From Campylobacter curvus (GTDB lineage: Bacteria > Campylobacterota > Campylobacteria > Campylobacterales > Campylobacteraceae): 64,000 nucleotides of DNA. The notes below the pieces were generated by a model, which saw only the letters and a program-made list of their open reading frames with translations, searched no databases and was not told where the DNA came from. Position numbers and translations under genes: made by a program. The stretch spans positions 992,001-1,056,000 of the forward strand of contig NZ_CP053826.1 of assembly GCF_013372125.1 (NCBI RefSeq). The letters run 5' to 3'. Positions 53,725 to 62,003 of the stretch are shown here, one piece after another (position 1 is the first letter of the stretch; every line of letters starts with the position of its first letter).

Positions 53725-53754
53725 ATATTACTCCACTTTATAAAAGAGTAGTAT
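53725..53754 (-). promoter_or_regulatory. Operator-like inverted repeat at the hydA promoter (possible NikR site)
   Basis: ATATTACTC (53725-53733) and GAGTAGTAT (53746-53754) are inverted repeats with 8 of 9 matches and a 12-bp spacer. The spacer contains, on the minus strand, TATAAA (53742-53737), a candidate -10 of hydA. A dimeric regulator bound here would cover the promoter. NikR is encoded in the same island, but the half-sites do not exactly match known NikR consensus sequences, so the assignment is tentative. Confidence 0.4.
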
Positions 53755-54175
53755 TAATAAAATATATTAATTTTTTATTTTAATAAATAATTATGTTAAG
53801 GTTATATGCTTATTTGAATCATTGTATTTCTCGCATTTATATAAAAATATAGGCATTTTATATAAAATTTTATATTTTGCAAATGGCTTTCATTATTCTG
53901 ATAAAATGAAAAATCTACGCTATCTTTCTGAAAGTAAATTCTATATAAATAAAATAAGATATTATAAAGCGATAGCCCTGTTAAAACATAGTGTTGATAT
54001 TCTTTACAAGTCGCGAATGCAAGTGTAGCGAAGCAAAAATTAGCCTCTTTGTGGCTTTGCTTTGACTTAGAGGTAACGTGCTTAACGGTCAAAACAAATG
54101 CTATGTCTCAACACGGACAAAGCGATATGTCAGGAAAATTTTGCGAAAGAGGTTAAAATTTTGATTCTACTGGAT

Positions 54176-54207
54176 AATGGCAAGCCAAATTTAGGCTCGC
54201 CATTTTT
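54176..54207 (+). terminator. Hairpin downstream of clpB, orientation ambiguous
   Basis: AATGGCAAGCC (54176-54186) and GGCTCGCCATT (54194-54204) form an 11-pair stem with one imperfect pair (G-U on the minus strand, A-C on the plus strand). It starts 9 bp after the clpB stop when read on the minus strand, where it lacks a U tract; on the plus strand TTTTT follows. It may end clpB or an unannotated + strand transcript. Confidence 0.5.
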
Positions 54208-54212
54208 AAAAT

Positions 54213-56789
54213 TTAGCGTTTTACGTTGATGAGGATCTTTTCTTTATCTGCGTCTATCACGATCTCATCGCCGCTTGCTAGCTCGTCGCTTAGTATCATG
54301 TCGGCTAGGCGGTCCTCGACCAGCTCGTAAAGTGCGCGGCGTAGCGGCCTGGCACCATAAACGATGTCAAAGCCCGCACCTGCGATAAATTTTTTCGCGC
54401 TTTCACTCATCACGGCTTTTATACCGCGATTTAGCAGTGTTTTTTCAAGCTCTTTAAACATTATGCCCACGATCTCGATGAGCCCGTCCTCGGTCAATGG
54501 ATTAAAGATTATCGTGTCGTCAAGGCGGTTTAGAAATTCTGGCTTAAAGTAGTTTTTAAGCTCGTTTTTGACCGCTTCGTTTCGCGCTTCGCCTTCAAGA
54601 TCCATTATGAAATTTGACGCGATGTTTGACGTTAAAATGATGATCGTGTTTTTAAAATCGACCGTCACGCCTTTATTATCAGTCGCGCGTCCGTCGTCGA
54701 GGATGCCTAAAAGCACGTTAAATACGTCCTTGTGAGCCTTTTCGATCTCGTCAAAAAGTATCACGCTATATGGTCTCCTTCTGACCGCCTCTGTCAGCTG
54801 TCCGCCCTCGTCGTAGCCCACGTATCCGGGAGGCGCACCGAGCAGGCGAGAGACGCTGTGCTTTTCCATATATTCGCTCATATCAAAGCGTATGAGCGCG
54901 CGCTCATCGTCAAATAAAAATTTAGCCAGCGCCTTTGCAGACTGGGTTTTGCCCACGCCGGTAGGCCCGAGAAATAAAAACGATCCGATCGGTCGCATGC
55001 CCTCGTTTAGGCCTGCTTTATTTCGCTTGATAGCACGTGCTAATGCGTGCAGCGCGGCGTCCTGACCCACGACGCTACCGCGCAGGTGCTCTTCTATCAT
55101 CAGATATTTTTGCTTTTCGCTAGTTAGCATTTTTGAAACCGAGATGCCCGTCCATTTGCTCAAAATTTCAGCCACGATCTCCTCATCGACTTGATTTTTT
55201 AGCAGCACGCCGACCTTTTTCATCTCCTCCCACTTGGCTTCTAGCTCCTTTTTGCGGTTGGCGGCCTCTAAAATTTTGCCGTATTCTATCTCGGCAGCCT
55301 TTTGCAGATCGCCGTTCCTGCGAGCGATCTCGGCCTGGCTTTTTAGGCTGTCGATCTCTTTTGTCGCATTTGAAATGCCGTTAAATACAGCTTTTTCGTT
55401 TTCAAATTTAGTGTCAAGCCCGTGCTTTTGCTCGTTTAAATTTGCGATCTCTTTTTCGATCTCGGCCAGACGCGGCGCATTTTTAGCTTCATCTTCCATT
55501 TTTAGCGCCTCTTTTTCGACTTGTAGCGTCACGATCTCGCGCTTGATACGGGCTAGCTCGTATGGCTCGCTTTCGATCTGCATTTTTAGCTCAGCAGCCG
55601 CCTCGTCTATGAGATCGATCGCCTTGTCAGGTAAATATCTGCCCGAGATGTAGCGATCGCTTAGCTTTGCAGCCGCGACTAGCGCGCTATCGGTGATGGT
55701 CACGCCGTGATGGACTTCCAGACGCTCCTTTATACCGCGCAAAATTTGAAGCGCTTCATTGACGCTTGGCTCTTTGACGTCGATCGGCTGGAAGCGACGT
55801 TGCAACGCGGCGTCTTTTTCAAAATATTTTCGGTATTCTTTTAGCGTCGTAGCTCCCACGGCGTGCAGCTCACCACGCGCAAGAGCCGGTTTTAAGATAT
55901 TTGCGGCGTCCATGCTGCCCTCGCTCGCACCAGCACCCACGATCGTGTGAATTTCATCGATAAAAAGGATGATGTTGCCCGCACTTTTGACCTCGTTGAT
56001 GACGGCTTTTAGGCGGTCTTCAAACTCGCCGCGGTATTTCGCCCCAGCGATCAATGCACTCATATCAAGCGCGATGACGCGCTTATTTGCAAGGCTCGTT
56101 GGCACGTCGTTTGCTACGATCTTTTGCGCCAACCCCTCCACGATCGCCGTTTTACCCACGCCCGGCTCTCCCAGCAAGATCGGGTTGTTTTTGCTCTTTC
56201 TTATTAAAATTTGCATCATTCGCGTGATCTCCTCGTCGCGCCCGATGACCGGATCAAGCTCTTTATTTAACGCCTTTTTGGTTAGATCGATACCAAATTT
56301 TTCAAGGCTATCTAGCGTCTCGTCCGCCGTTTGAGTGTCGATCTTTCGCCCCGCTCTGATGCTTTCTAAATTTTTCCTGATCTCTAAGATGTCGGTAAAT
56401 TTAGCCAAAATTTCTTTGATCTCGGGCAGTTCAAGCGCGCTCATGATCCACGTATCAACGGCGATGAAGCTATCTCCCATGCTAGTCATCAGGGCTTTTG
56501 CGCTTTCAAGCGAATTTAAAAGCTCGCGTGAAATTTGCACGTTTTCCTTGCTGACGTTCGAGCTGGTGGGTAAATTTGAAACCTTGCTCTTTACTTCAAG
56601 CTCCACGGCCTCCTTTGAGACGGACATTTTGTTGAATACTTGATTTAATATCGACGCGTCGTCTGCAACCAAACTCCAAAATACGTGAAGCGGCACGACT
56701 TGTGGATTTTTGCTGTGTATCGCCAGACTCACGCCCTTTTCGAGACTTTCTTGCATTTGAGCGGTTAAGCTTTCACCTATATTTGCCAT
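54213..56789 (-). CDS. clpB: ATP-dependent disaggregase ClpB
   Basis: 858-residue Hsp100 hexameric chaperone that resolves protein aggregates with DnaK. Domains: N-domain (1-150), AAA-1 with Walker A GEPGVGKT (about 205) and [11 protein letters not shown], a coiled-coil M-domain (about 400-525), and AAA-2 with GPTGVGKT (about 605) and pore loop GYVGYDEGG. Monocistronic, with AAGGAG before ATG 56789. The promoter has a HAIR-like element, suggesting HspR control as reported for C. jejuni clpB. Confidence 0.97.
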   Translation of the reverse strand: MANIGESLTAQMQESLEKGVSLAIHSKNPQVVPLHVFWSLVADDASILNQVFNKMSVSKEAVELEVKSKVSNLPTSSNVSKENVQISRELLNSLESAKALMTSMGDSFIAVDTWIMSALELPEIKEILAKFTDILEIRKNLESIRAGRKIDTQTADETLDSLEKFGIDLTKKALNKELDPVIGRDEEITRMMQILIRKSKNNPILLGEPGVGKTAIVEGLAQKIVANDVPTSLANKRVIALDMSALIAGAKYRGEFEDRLKAVINEVKSAGNIILFIDEIHTIVGAGASEGSMDAANILKPALARGELHAVGATTLKEYRKYFEKDAALQRRFQPIDVKEPSVNEALQILRGIKERLEVHHGVTITDSALVAAAKLSDRYISGRYLPDKAIDLIDEAAAELKMQIESEPYELARIKREIVTLQVEKEALKMEDEAKNAPRLAEIEKEIANLNEQKHGLDTKFENEKAVFNGISNATKEIDSLKSQAEIARRNGDLQKAAEIEYGKILEAANRKKELEAKWEEMKKVGVLLKNQVDEEIVAEILSKWTGISVSKMLTSEKQKYLMIEEHLRGSVVGQDAALHALARAIKRNKAGLNEGMRPIGSFLFLGPTGVGKTQSAKALAKFLFDDERALIRFDMSEYMEKHSVSRLLGAPPGYVGYDEGGQLTEAVRRRPYSVILFDEIEKAHKDVFNVLLGILDDGRATDNKGVTVDFKNTIIILTSNIASNFIMDLEGEARNEAVKNELKNYFKPEFLNRLDDTIIFNPLTEDGLIEIVGIMFKELEKTLLNRGIKAVMSESAKKFIAGAGFDIVYGARPLRRALYELVEDRLADMILSDELASGDEIVIDADKEKILINVKR

Positions 56790-56819
56790 ATTTTCTCCTT
56801 ATTATTTTATAATGAGCGC

Positions 56820-56849
56820 ATTATATAACTTTAGTCAAGTAATGTCAAG
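56820..56849 (-). promoter_or_regulatory. clpB promoter with HAIR-like (HspR) operator
   Basis: On the minus strand TTGACA (56848-56843), 17-bp spacer, TATAAT (56825-56820). Embedded is CTTGACA (56849-56843), seven bases, ACTAAAG (56835-56829), which has the exact half-site spacing of the HAIR operator CTTGAGT-N7-ACTCAAG with three mismatches in fourteen positions. An HspR dimer bound here would mask the -35 and spacer. Confidence 0.65.
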
Positions 56850-57022
56850 TTTTAAATAAAATTTAGCAGACTAGTCATTGCAGTGCTAAAATTTATCACG
56901 TAAATATCTTTGAACCGATGAACTATTTTAGTTAAAATTTCGTTCAAAATAGCTTATGTTTACGGCCTCAAAAAATAAGCTCGGAATTCTCAAAATTTAT
57001 ACTTTTTTTAGGCAAAAGCTAA

Positions 57023-57028
57023 TAGAAT
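57023..57028 (+). promoter_or_regulatory. Candidate -10 box upstream of ctpA
   Basis: TAGAAT about 28 bases before the TTG start of ctpA, preceded by a T-rich run (near 57003-57009) of the kind found upstream of Campylobacter sigma70 -10 boxes. No -35 box is evident. Confidence 0.4.
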
Positions 57029-57056
57029 TGAGCGTATTTAAAAATTAGGAGAAATT

Positions 57057-58361
57057 TTGAACAAAAGCGGAAAATTTTTAGTTTTGAAATTTATGGGCGC
57101 ACTGATAGTGTCGGGCATCGCTGTAAGCAGCCTAAGCGCAAAAAACGAAGATGACGCCAGTATAAGGCTTGAGGCGCTTTCAAAGCTTACAAAGACGATC
57201 TCAACGGTAGAAAAATACTACGTAGACGATATAAAATTTAAAGAGATAATAGACAAAGCCATAAGTGGCTTGATGCAAAATTTAGACGCTCACTCGAGCT
57301 TTTTGAATGAGAAAGCCTTTAAAGATATGCAAGTGCAGACAAATGGAGAATTTGGTGGCCTTGGCATAACCGTAGGTATGAAAGACGGCGCACTTACGGT
57401 CATCTCACCGATCGAGGATACTCCGGCCGATAAAGCCGGCATAAAACCGGGCGACATCATCTTGCGAATAGACGGCAACGCCACTATCGGCACTACGATA
57501 GACGAAGCCGTAAACAAAATGCGCGGCAAACCAAAGACTCCGATAACCATCACGATCTTACGCAAAGGCGAGCAAAAGCCGTTTGACGTAAAGATTATAA
57601 GAGACATCATAAAAGTTGATTCCGTCTACGCTAAAACGATAGAAAATGAGAATATCCTATATATCCGTGTCACAAATTTTGATAAAAATGTCGTAAGCAA
57701 GGTAAAAGAATACATCAAACAATATCCTAAAGCAAACGGCATCATCCTTGATCTAAGGAACAATCCGGGAGGGCTTTTAAACCAAGCGGTCGATCTGGTC
57801 GATCTTTTCGTCGATAGCGGCATAATAGTCTCGCAAAAAGGGCGTGAAGCCTCTGAAAATGCGGAGTATAAAGCAAGTGCAGGAGCGACGCTCACGAAGC
57901 TTCCTCTAGTCGTTTTGGTAAATGGCGGAAGTGCTAGTGCGAGCGAGATCGTAAGTGGCTCGTTACAAGATCATAAGCGCGCCGTCATCGTAGGAGAAAA
58001 CACTTTTGGCAAGGGAAGCGTCCAGGTCATACTACCGATAGATGATAACGAGGCGCTTAGACTGACGATAGCAAGATACTATCTGCCAAGCGGTCGCACC
58101 ATCCAAGCAGTAGGCGTCACGCCTGACGTGATAGTCCATCCGGGCAAAGTGCCGCAAAGCGAGGATAGTGCGTTTAACATAAAAGAGAGCGAGCTAAAGG
58201 CCCATTTACAAAACGAACTTAGTAAGATAAACGTAACGGCCGAGGCGAATAAAACCGAAAGCAAGGACGAAAAAACGATCATAACACAGAAAAAAGTAGG
58301 CGAAGATATCCAGTTGAAAACAGCGATAGATGCGATAAAAGTCTTAAAAATCAAACAATAA
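57057..58361 (+). CDS. ctpA: Carboxyl-terminal processing protease (S41, CtpA/Prc family)
   Basis: 434-residue exported serine protease. Seen: signal peptide (hydrophobic segment about 8-27), PDZ domain ([34 protein letters not shown], about 98-131, by position), catalytic Ser in [14 protein letters not shown], and catalytic Lys in [11 protein letters not shown]. It trims periplasmic or lipoprotein C-termini. Start TTG 57057 after AGGAG. The next gene, purC, follows 10 bp later. Confidence 0.94.
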   Translation: MNKSGKFLVLKFMGALIVSGIAVSSLSAKNEDDASIRLEALSKLTKTISTVEKYYVDDIKFKEIIDKAISGLMQNLDAHSSFLNEKAFKDMQVQTNGEFGGLGITVGMKDGALTVISPIEDTPADKAGIKPGDIILRIDGNATIGTTIDEAVNKMRGKPKTPITITILRKGEQKPFDVKIIRDIIKVDSVYAKTIENENILYIRVTNFDKNVVSKVKEYIKQYPKANGIILDLRNNPGGLLNQAVDLVDLFVDSGIIVSQKGREASENAEYKASAGATLTKLPLVVLVNGGSASASEIVSGSLQDHKRAVIVGENTFGKGSVQVILPIDDNEALRLTIARYYLPSGRTIQAVGVTPDVIVHPGKVPQSEDSAFNIKESELKAHLQNELSKINVTAEANKTESKDEKTIITQKKVGEDIQLKTAIDAIKVLKIKQ

Positions 58362-58371
58362 AGGAGAGACT

Positions 58372-59082
58372 ATGCAAAAAAGAGAGCTTATTTACGAAGG
58401 CAAAGGTAAAAAGATGTATGCGACTGACGACGCAAATTTGCTTATTGCGGAATTTAAAGACGATCTGACCGCCTTTGACGCGCAAAAAAGAGGCAATGAG
58501 GCCGGAAAAGGTGCGTTAAACAATAAAATCAGCACTCAGATCTTTAAAATTTTAAAAGAAAAAGGCATAGAGACCGACCTCGTCGAAACTATCAGCGACA
58601 CCGAGCAGCTCGTCAAAAAGTGCGAGATCATACCTCTTGAAGTAGTTGTGCGAAACATCGCGACCGGCTCGCTCACGAAACGCCTTGCGATCAAAGAAGG
58701 CACGGTTTTGCCTTTCCCGTTGGTAGAATTTTACTTTAAAAACGACGAGCTCCACGATCCTTTGGTCACCGACGAGCACTGCCTCGTAATGGGCCTGGTA
58801 AAAAGCGAAAAAGACCTTCAGACGCTAAGACATCTGGCAAGGGAGATAAATTCTATCTTATTTAAATTTTTTGAAGAAAGAAAGCTGAAACTTGTTGATT
58901 TCAAAATAGAATTTGGCATGGATAAGGACGGAAATATCTTGCTAGCAGATGAGATAAGCCCTGATAGCTGCCGTTTTTGGGACGCAGACACAAACGAAAA
59001 GCTGGACAAAGATAGATTCAGGCAAGACCTAGGAAGCGTAAAGGTCGCTTACGAAGAGGTCTTGAGAAGAATTTTATCATAA
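58372..59082 (+). CDS. purC: SAICAR synthase
   Basis: 236-residue phosphoribosylaminoimidazole-succinocarboxamide synthase, joining aspartate to CAIR in purine synthesis. Seen: [13 protein letters not shown] at the N-terminus, [23 protein letters not shown], and [15 protein letters not shown], all family signatures. AAAGGAGA before ATG 58372; 8 bp before purS. Confidence 0.96.
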   Translation: MQKRELIYEGKGKKMYATDDANLLIAEFKDDLTAFDAQKRGNEAGKGALNNKISTQIFKILKEKGIETDLVETISDTEQLVKKCEIIPLEVVVRNIATGSLTKRLAIKEGTVLPFPLVEFYFKNDELHDPLVTDEHCLVMGLVKSEKDLQTLRHLAREINSILFKFFEERKLKLVDFKIEFGMDKDGNILLADEISPDSCRFWDADTNEKLDKDRFRQDLGSVKVAYEEVLRRILS

Positions 59083-59090
59083 GGACAAAG

Positions 59091-59327
59091 ATGAAAGCTG
59101 TCGTAAATATAGCACTAAGAAACGGTGTCCTCGATCCGGCGGGCAAAGCGGTCGAACATGCGCTAAATTCGCTTGGCTTTAATAACGCCTCAAACGTGAG
59201 GATAGGAAAGCAGATCGTCCTTGACATCGAGGCAAAAGACAAAGAGGAAGCAAGGGCGCAGCTAAAAACCATGTGCGAAGAGCTTTTGGCTAACCCCGTC
59301 ATCGAAGACTACGAGATAGTGCTATGA
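59091..59327 (+). CDS. purS: Phosphoribosylformylglycinamidine synthase subunit PurS
   Basis: 78-residue PurS. Seen: LRNGVLDPAGKAVEHALNSLGF, the family hallmark, in a small ferredoxin-like fold. It forms a complex with PurQ and the small-type PurL to make FGAM. The stop overlaps the purQ ATG by 4 bp. Confidence 0.95.
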   Translation: MKAVVNIALRNGVLDPAGKAVEHALNSLGFNNASNVRIGKQIVLDIEAKDKEEARAQLKTMCEELLANPVIEDYEIVL

Positions 59328-59989
59328 AGGTAGCTGTCGTCCTTTTCCCCGGCACGAACTGCGAACAAGACACCAAATACGCATTTGACCTACTTGGCTG
59401 CCAAACACAAGTAATATGGCATAAAGAGGACAAGATCGATGCCGACTTGATCGTTTTGCCGGGGGGCTTTAGCTATGGAGACTATCTAAGGACCGCGGCT
59501 ATCGCTAAATTTAGCCCTGCCATGAGCGCAGTCCTCAAACATGCTAAAAACGGCGGATACATACTTGGTATCTGCAACGGCTTTCAGATGCTTTTGGAGC
59601 TTGGACTGCTAGAAGGTGCGATGAGACGAAACGAAAATTTAAGCTTCGTCTCAAAATATCACCATCTAAAAGTCGTATCAAACAGCAATAAATTTTTATC
59701 GAATTTAAGCGTAAATGAAGTAGTGAACGTCCCGCTAGCTCACGGTGAGGGAAATTTCTACACCGATAGCGACACGCTAAAAAGGCTCTATGACAACGAG
59801 CAAGTCCTACTCAAATACTGCGATGAAAACGGCAACGAGCTAAATCCAAACGGCTCTATCGACGCCATTGCGGCTATTTGTGACAAAGATAAAAAGATCT
59901 TTGGCCTCATGCCTCACCCGGAGCGCGCTTGCGAGAAAATTCTAGGCACTGACGATGGTATGAAAATGCTAAAAGGCCTAGTTTGGTAA
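59324..59989 (+). CDS. purQ: Phosphoribosylformylglycinamidine synthase glutaminase subunit PurQ
   Basis: 221-residue class I glutamine amidotransferase supplying ammonia to PurL. Seen: VVLFPGTNCEQDTKYAF, VLPGGFSYGDYLR, nucleophile Cys in LGICNGFQML, and the His-Glu pair in LMPHPERACE. Overlaps purS by 4 bp and the following gene by 7 bp. Confidence 0.96.
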   Translation: MKVAVVLFPGTNCEQDTKYAFDLLGCQTQVIWHKEDKIDADLIVLPGGFSYGDYLRTAAIAKFSPAMSAVLKHAKNGGYILGICNGFQMLLELGLLEGAMRRNENLSFVSKYHHLKVVSNSNKFLSNLSVNEVVNVPLAHGEGNFYTDSDTLKRLYDNEQVLLKYCDENGNELNPNGSIDAIAAICDKDKKIFGLMPHPERACEKILGTDDGMKMLKGLVW

Positions 59990-61317
59990 GATTTTTAACG
60001 CTCGCTTTACTCGTTTTAAATTTATACGGTGCAAACACTAACGAGGTCAGCGTATTTGACATGATGAATGAGGCTAGAGAGGACAAGCTCGTAAACGAGC
60101 AGCCAAAGCTGCCGTCTGCACCGAGCACTCAAAATGCACCGACAAATCAAACTCAGCAAAATCCCCAAGGTACGATAAATCTAGACATCAGCTCAAAGCT
60201 CACTGCACCGCAGCCAGAGCGCATCACTCCGGAGCAAATGCGAAACATCGTCCCGACTAACGAGCCTGATATCACCCTGCCCGACTCTCAGATTTACGAC
60301 AGAGTAAAGGCGAAAGACATTATCCTCAAAGCGACGAATATCCCAAAAAACGCCATCGTAGGTGAAATTTTCAGCCTCGATGTCATAGCCGATACACAAA
60401 GCGAATTTGAATTTGTTTTTAACACCGAGCTTGACGAGACGAACGTAAAATGGCTCAATAAAAAGACCTTGCAGTGGGTAAAAGCCGATAGCGGCGTTTA
60501 TATGGCGACATTTTATCTGGAGGCTAAAAATGTCGAGGCAAAGAGCCTACGTGTGAGTCTAAATTTAAAGCGAAACGGTGAGGACTATCAAAATGCGAAT
60601 ATCAATATATTTTTGCCAAAGCTTAAGGAGCTAAGGAGCGACGAGAATTTCAACCACATCGTAGCGGACAATCTCGAAGTAAAGAAATTTAAAACAACGA
60701 AATTTGACGATATCAACAACATCATGGTCGTCGAGCTATACGGAAACAACGTCGATCTAAGCTCGTTTAATCTCGAAAATAAAACGATCCTAAAGCAAGG
60801 CGTGGATACGATAACAGGCGATTTTGGTTCGCAAAGTGCCTATTATTTTGCGGTATTCAAGCCAAACAAAAAGACGCTTGACTTTAACTACTACAACCTC
60901 AAAAAGGCTAAATTTGAGACGTTTTCCTTGCCTGTGAGCGTCGAGGACGATGACGTCAGCACGCAAATAGGTCTAAATCCAAAGCAAAGCGAATTTAGCA
61001 CCTATAAAGATGTCGCGGTTTATTCGTTTGCGGCGATATTTTTTATCCTCGCACTTTGGAGAAGGAAATTTAGCTACTTTTTCGTTGCGGCCGTATTTAT
61101 AGCGCTTGGAGTCTATACCTACAATCCTTTTGGCAAAGCGGTGCTAAAACCTGACGTTAGCGTGAGCATACTGCCTACTAAAAATTCGACCGTATTTTAT
61201 ACCTCAAGAGCACAGGAAAATATCGAAATTTTAGCCGACAAGGACGACTACCGCAAAATTTTATTCAACGACGGCAAGATAGGCTGGGTTAAAAAAGATG
61301 ATCTTGTCAAAAATTAA
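59983..61317 (+). CDS. Exported or membrane-anchored protein with SH3-like C-terminus (BatD-like)
   Basis: 444 residues. Seen: signal peptide (FLTLALLVLNLYG), a Pro/Gln/Asn-rich low-complexity linker (about 40-80), a beta-rich central domain (about 105-330), one transmembrane segment (about 347-385, VAVYSFAAIFFILALW), and a C-terminal SH3-like piece (NSTVFYTSRAQENIEIL ... GKIGWVKKDDLV). Counterparts occupy this position, between purQ and plsC, in other Campylobacter. TTG 59983 overlaps the purQ stop. Function unknown; an oxygen-tolerance (BatD-like) resemblance is only structural impression. Confidence 0.75.
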   Translation: MVRFLTLALLVLNLYGANTNEVSVFDMMNEAREDKLVNEQPKLPSAPSTQNAPTNQTQQNPQGTINLDISSKLTAPQPERITPEQMRNIVPTNEPDITLPDSQIYDRVKAKDIILKATNIPKNAIVGEIFSLDVIADTQSEFEFVFNTELDETNVKWLNKKTLQWVKADSGVYMATFYLEAKNVEAKSLRVSLNLKRNGEDYQNANINIFLPKLKELRSDENFNHIVADNLEVKKFKTTKFDDINNIMVVELYGNNVDLSSFNLENKTILKQGVDTITGDFGSQSAYYFAVFKPNKKTLDFNYYNLKKAKFETFSLPVSVEDDDVSTQIGLNPKQSEFSTYKDVAVYSFAAIFFILALWRRKFSYFFVAAVFIALGVYTYNPFGKAVLKPDVSVSILPTKNSTVFYTSRAQENIEILADKDDYRKILFNDGKIGWVKKDDLVKN

Positions 61318-61975
61318 AGCCGTATATTTTGCAGTAGAATTCATCATCAGCGTTATCTTGGTGATAATCTTCATGTGGCTTTTCCCTAAAAAAAATCGCC
61401 GTATCAGGCAAATATGGGCTAAGAGCCAAAGGCTTTTTGGATTTTACTCCATAAAAGTGACGGGAGAATTTAAAGACGAAGCCAACATGATACTGATAAA
61501 TCATCAAAGTATGCTAGATATCGTCGTTTTAGAGGAGATCCACCCTAAAAACCTTTGCTGGATAGCAAAAAAGCAGATCGATGACCTGCCTATTATAGGC
61601 AACATAATAAAACTACCAAAGATGATATCAGTCGAGCGCGAAAATAAGCACTCGCTCGTAAAACTCGTCAAAGACGCCGAGGATAGAGTAAATAACGGAC
61701 GCGTTTTGGCGATATTTCCCGAGGGCACTCGCTCGCAGACGCATACGCTCTTGCCGTTTAAAGGCGGCGCAAAGATAGTCGCAAATAAGCTAAATTTAAA
61801 GGTCCAGCCCGTCGTCCTTGTAGGCTCTGACATAATGGACGTGAAAAATTTCAGCTTCAAAAACGGCGAGATAAAAGTATTTTGCCTCGATCTAGTCGAT
61901 ACTAGCGACAAGGACTGGCTAGAAAACACGCGAGCTAAAATGCAAGAAATTTTAGACAAAGAGCGCGCAAGCTAA
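61298..61975 (+). CDS. plsC: 1-acyl-sn-glycerol-3-phosphate acyltransferase
   Basis: 225-residue membrane-associated acyltransferase producing phosphatidic acid. Seen: N-terminal membrane helix, catalytic NHQSMLDI (HX4D), and the substrate motif FPEGTRSQ, with FKGGAKIVANK following. It starts inside the end of the preceding gene (20-bp overlap). Converges on the TonB receptor gene, 25 bp away. Confidence 0.95.
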   Translation: MILSKIKAVYFAVEFIISVILVIIFMWLFPKKNRRIRQIWAKSQRLFGFYSIKVTGEFKDEANMILINHQSMLDIVVLEEIHPKNLCWIAKKQIDDLPIIGNIIKLPKMISVERENKHSLVKLVKDAEDRVNNGRVLAIFPEGTRSQTHTLLPFKGGAKIVANKLNLKVQPVVLVGSDIMDVKNFSFKNGEIKVFCLDLVDTSDKDWLENTRAKMQEILDKERAS

Positions 61976-61979
61976 ATTC

Positions 61980-62003
61980 TAAATTTGCCACGCCGCAAAT
62001 TTA
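61980..62003. terminator. Candidate bidirectional terminator between plsC and the TonB receptor gene
   Basis: TAAATTTGC (61980-61988) and GCAAATTTA (61995-62003) form a perfect 9-bp stem around CACGCC, in the 25-bp gap between convergent genes and overlapping the receptor stop codon. The AT-rich arms supply short T runs in each direction. The stem is mostly A-T, so strength is uncertain. Confidence 0.45.

Larger units (their letters stand above)
53691..54212. other. Intergenic region between hydA and clpB
   Basis: 522 bp. Near hydA it contains a palindromic operator-like element. The rest is AT-rich with no credible protein gene; a 96-codon minus-strand frame (53802-54092) looks spurious. 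A + strand candidate promoter (TTGCAA ... TAAAAT, about 53876-53906) and a hairpin with a T tract at 54176-54207 could bound a ~300-base untranslated + strand RNA, but this is weak. Confidence 0.5.

Noticed and set aside
53802-54092. 96-codon minus-strand open frame in the hydA-clpB gap
   Set aside because: AT-driven composition, no ribosome-binding site and no family resemblance.
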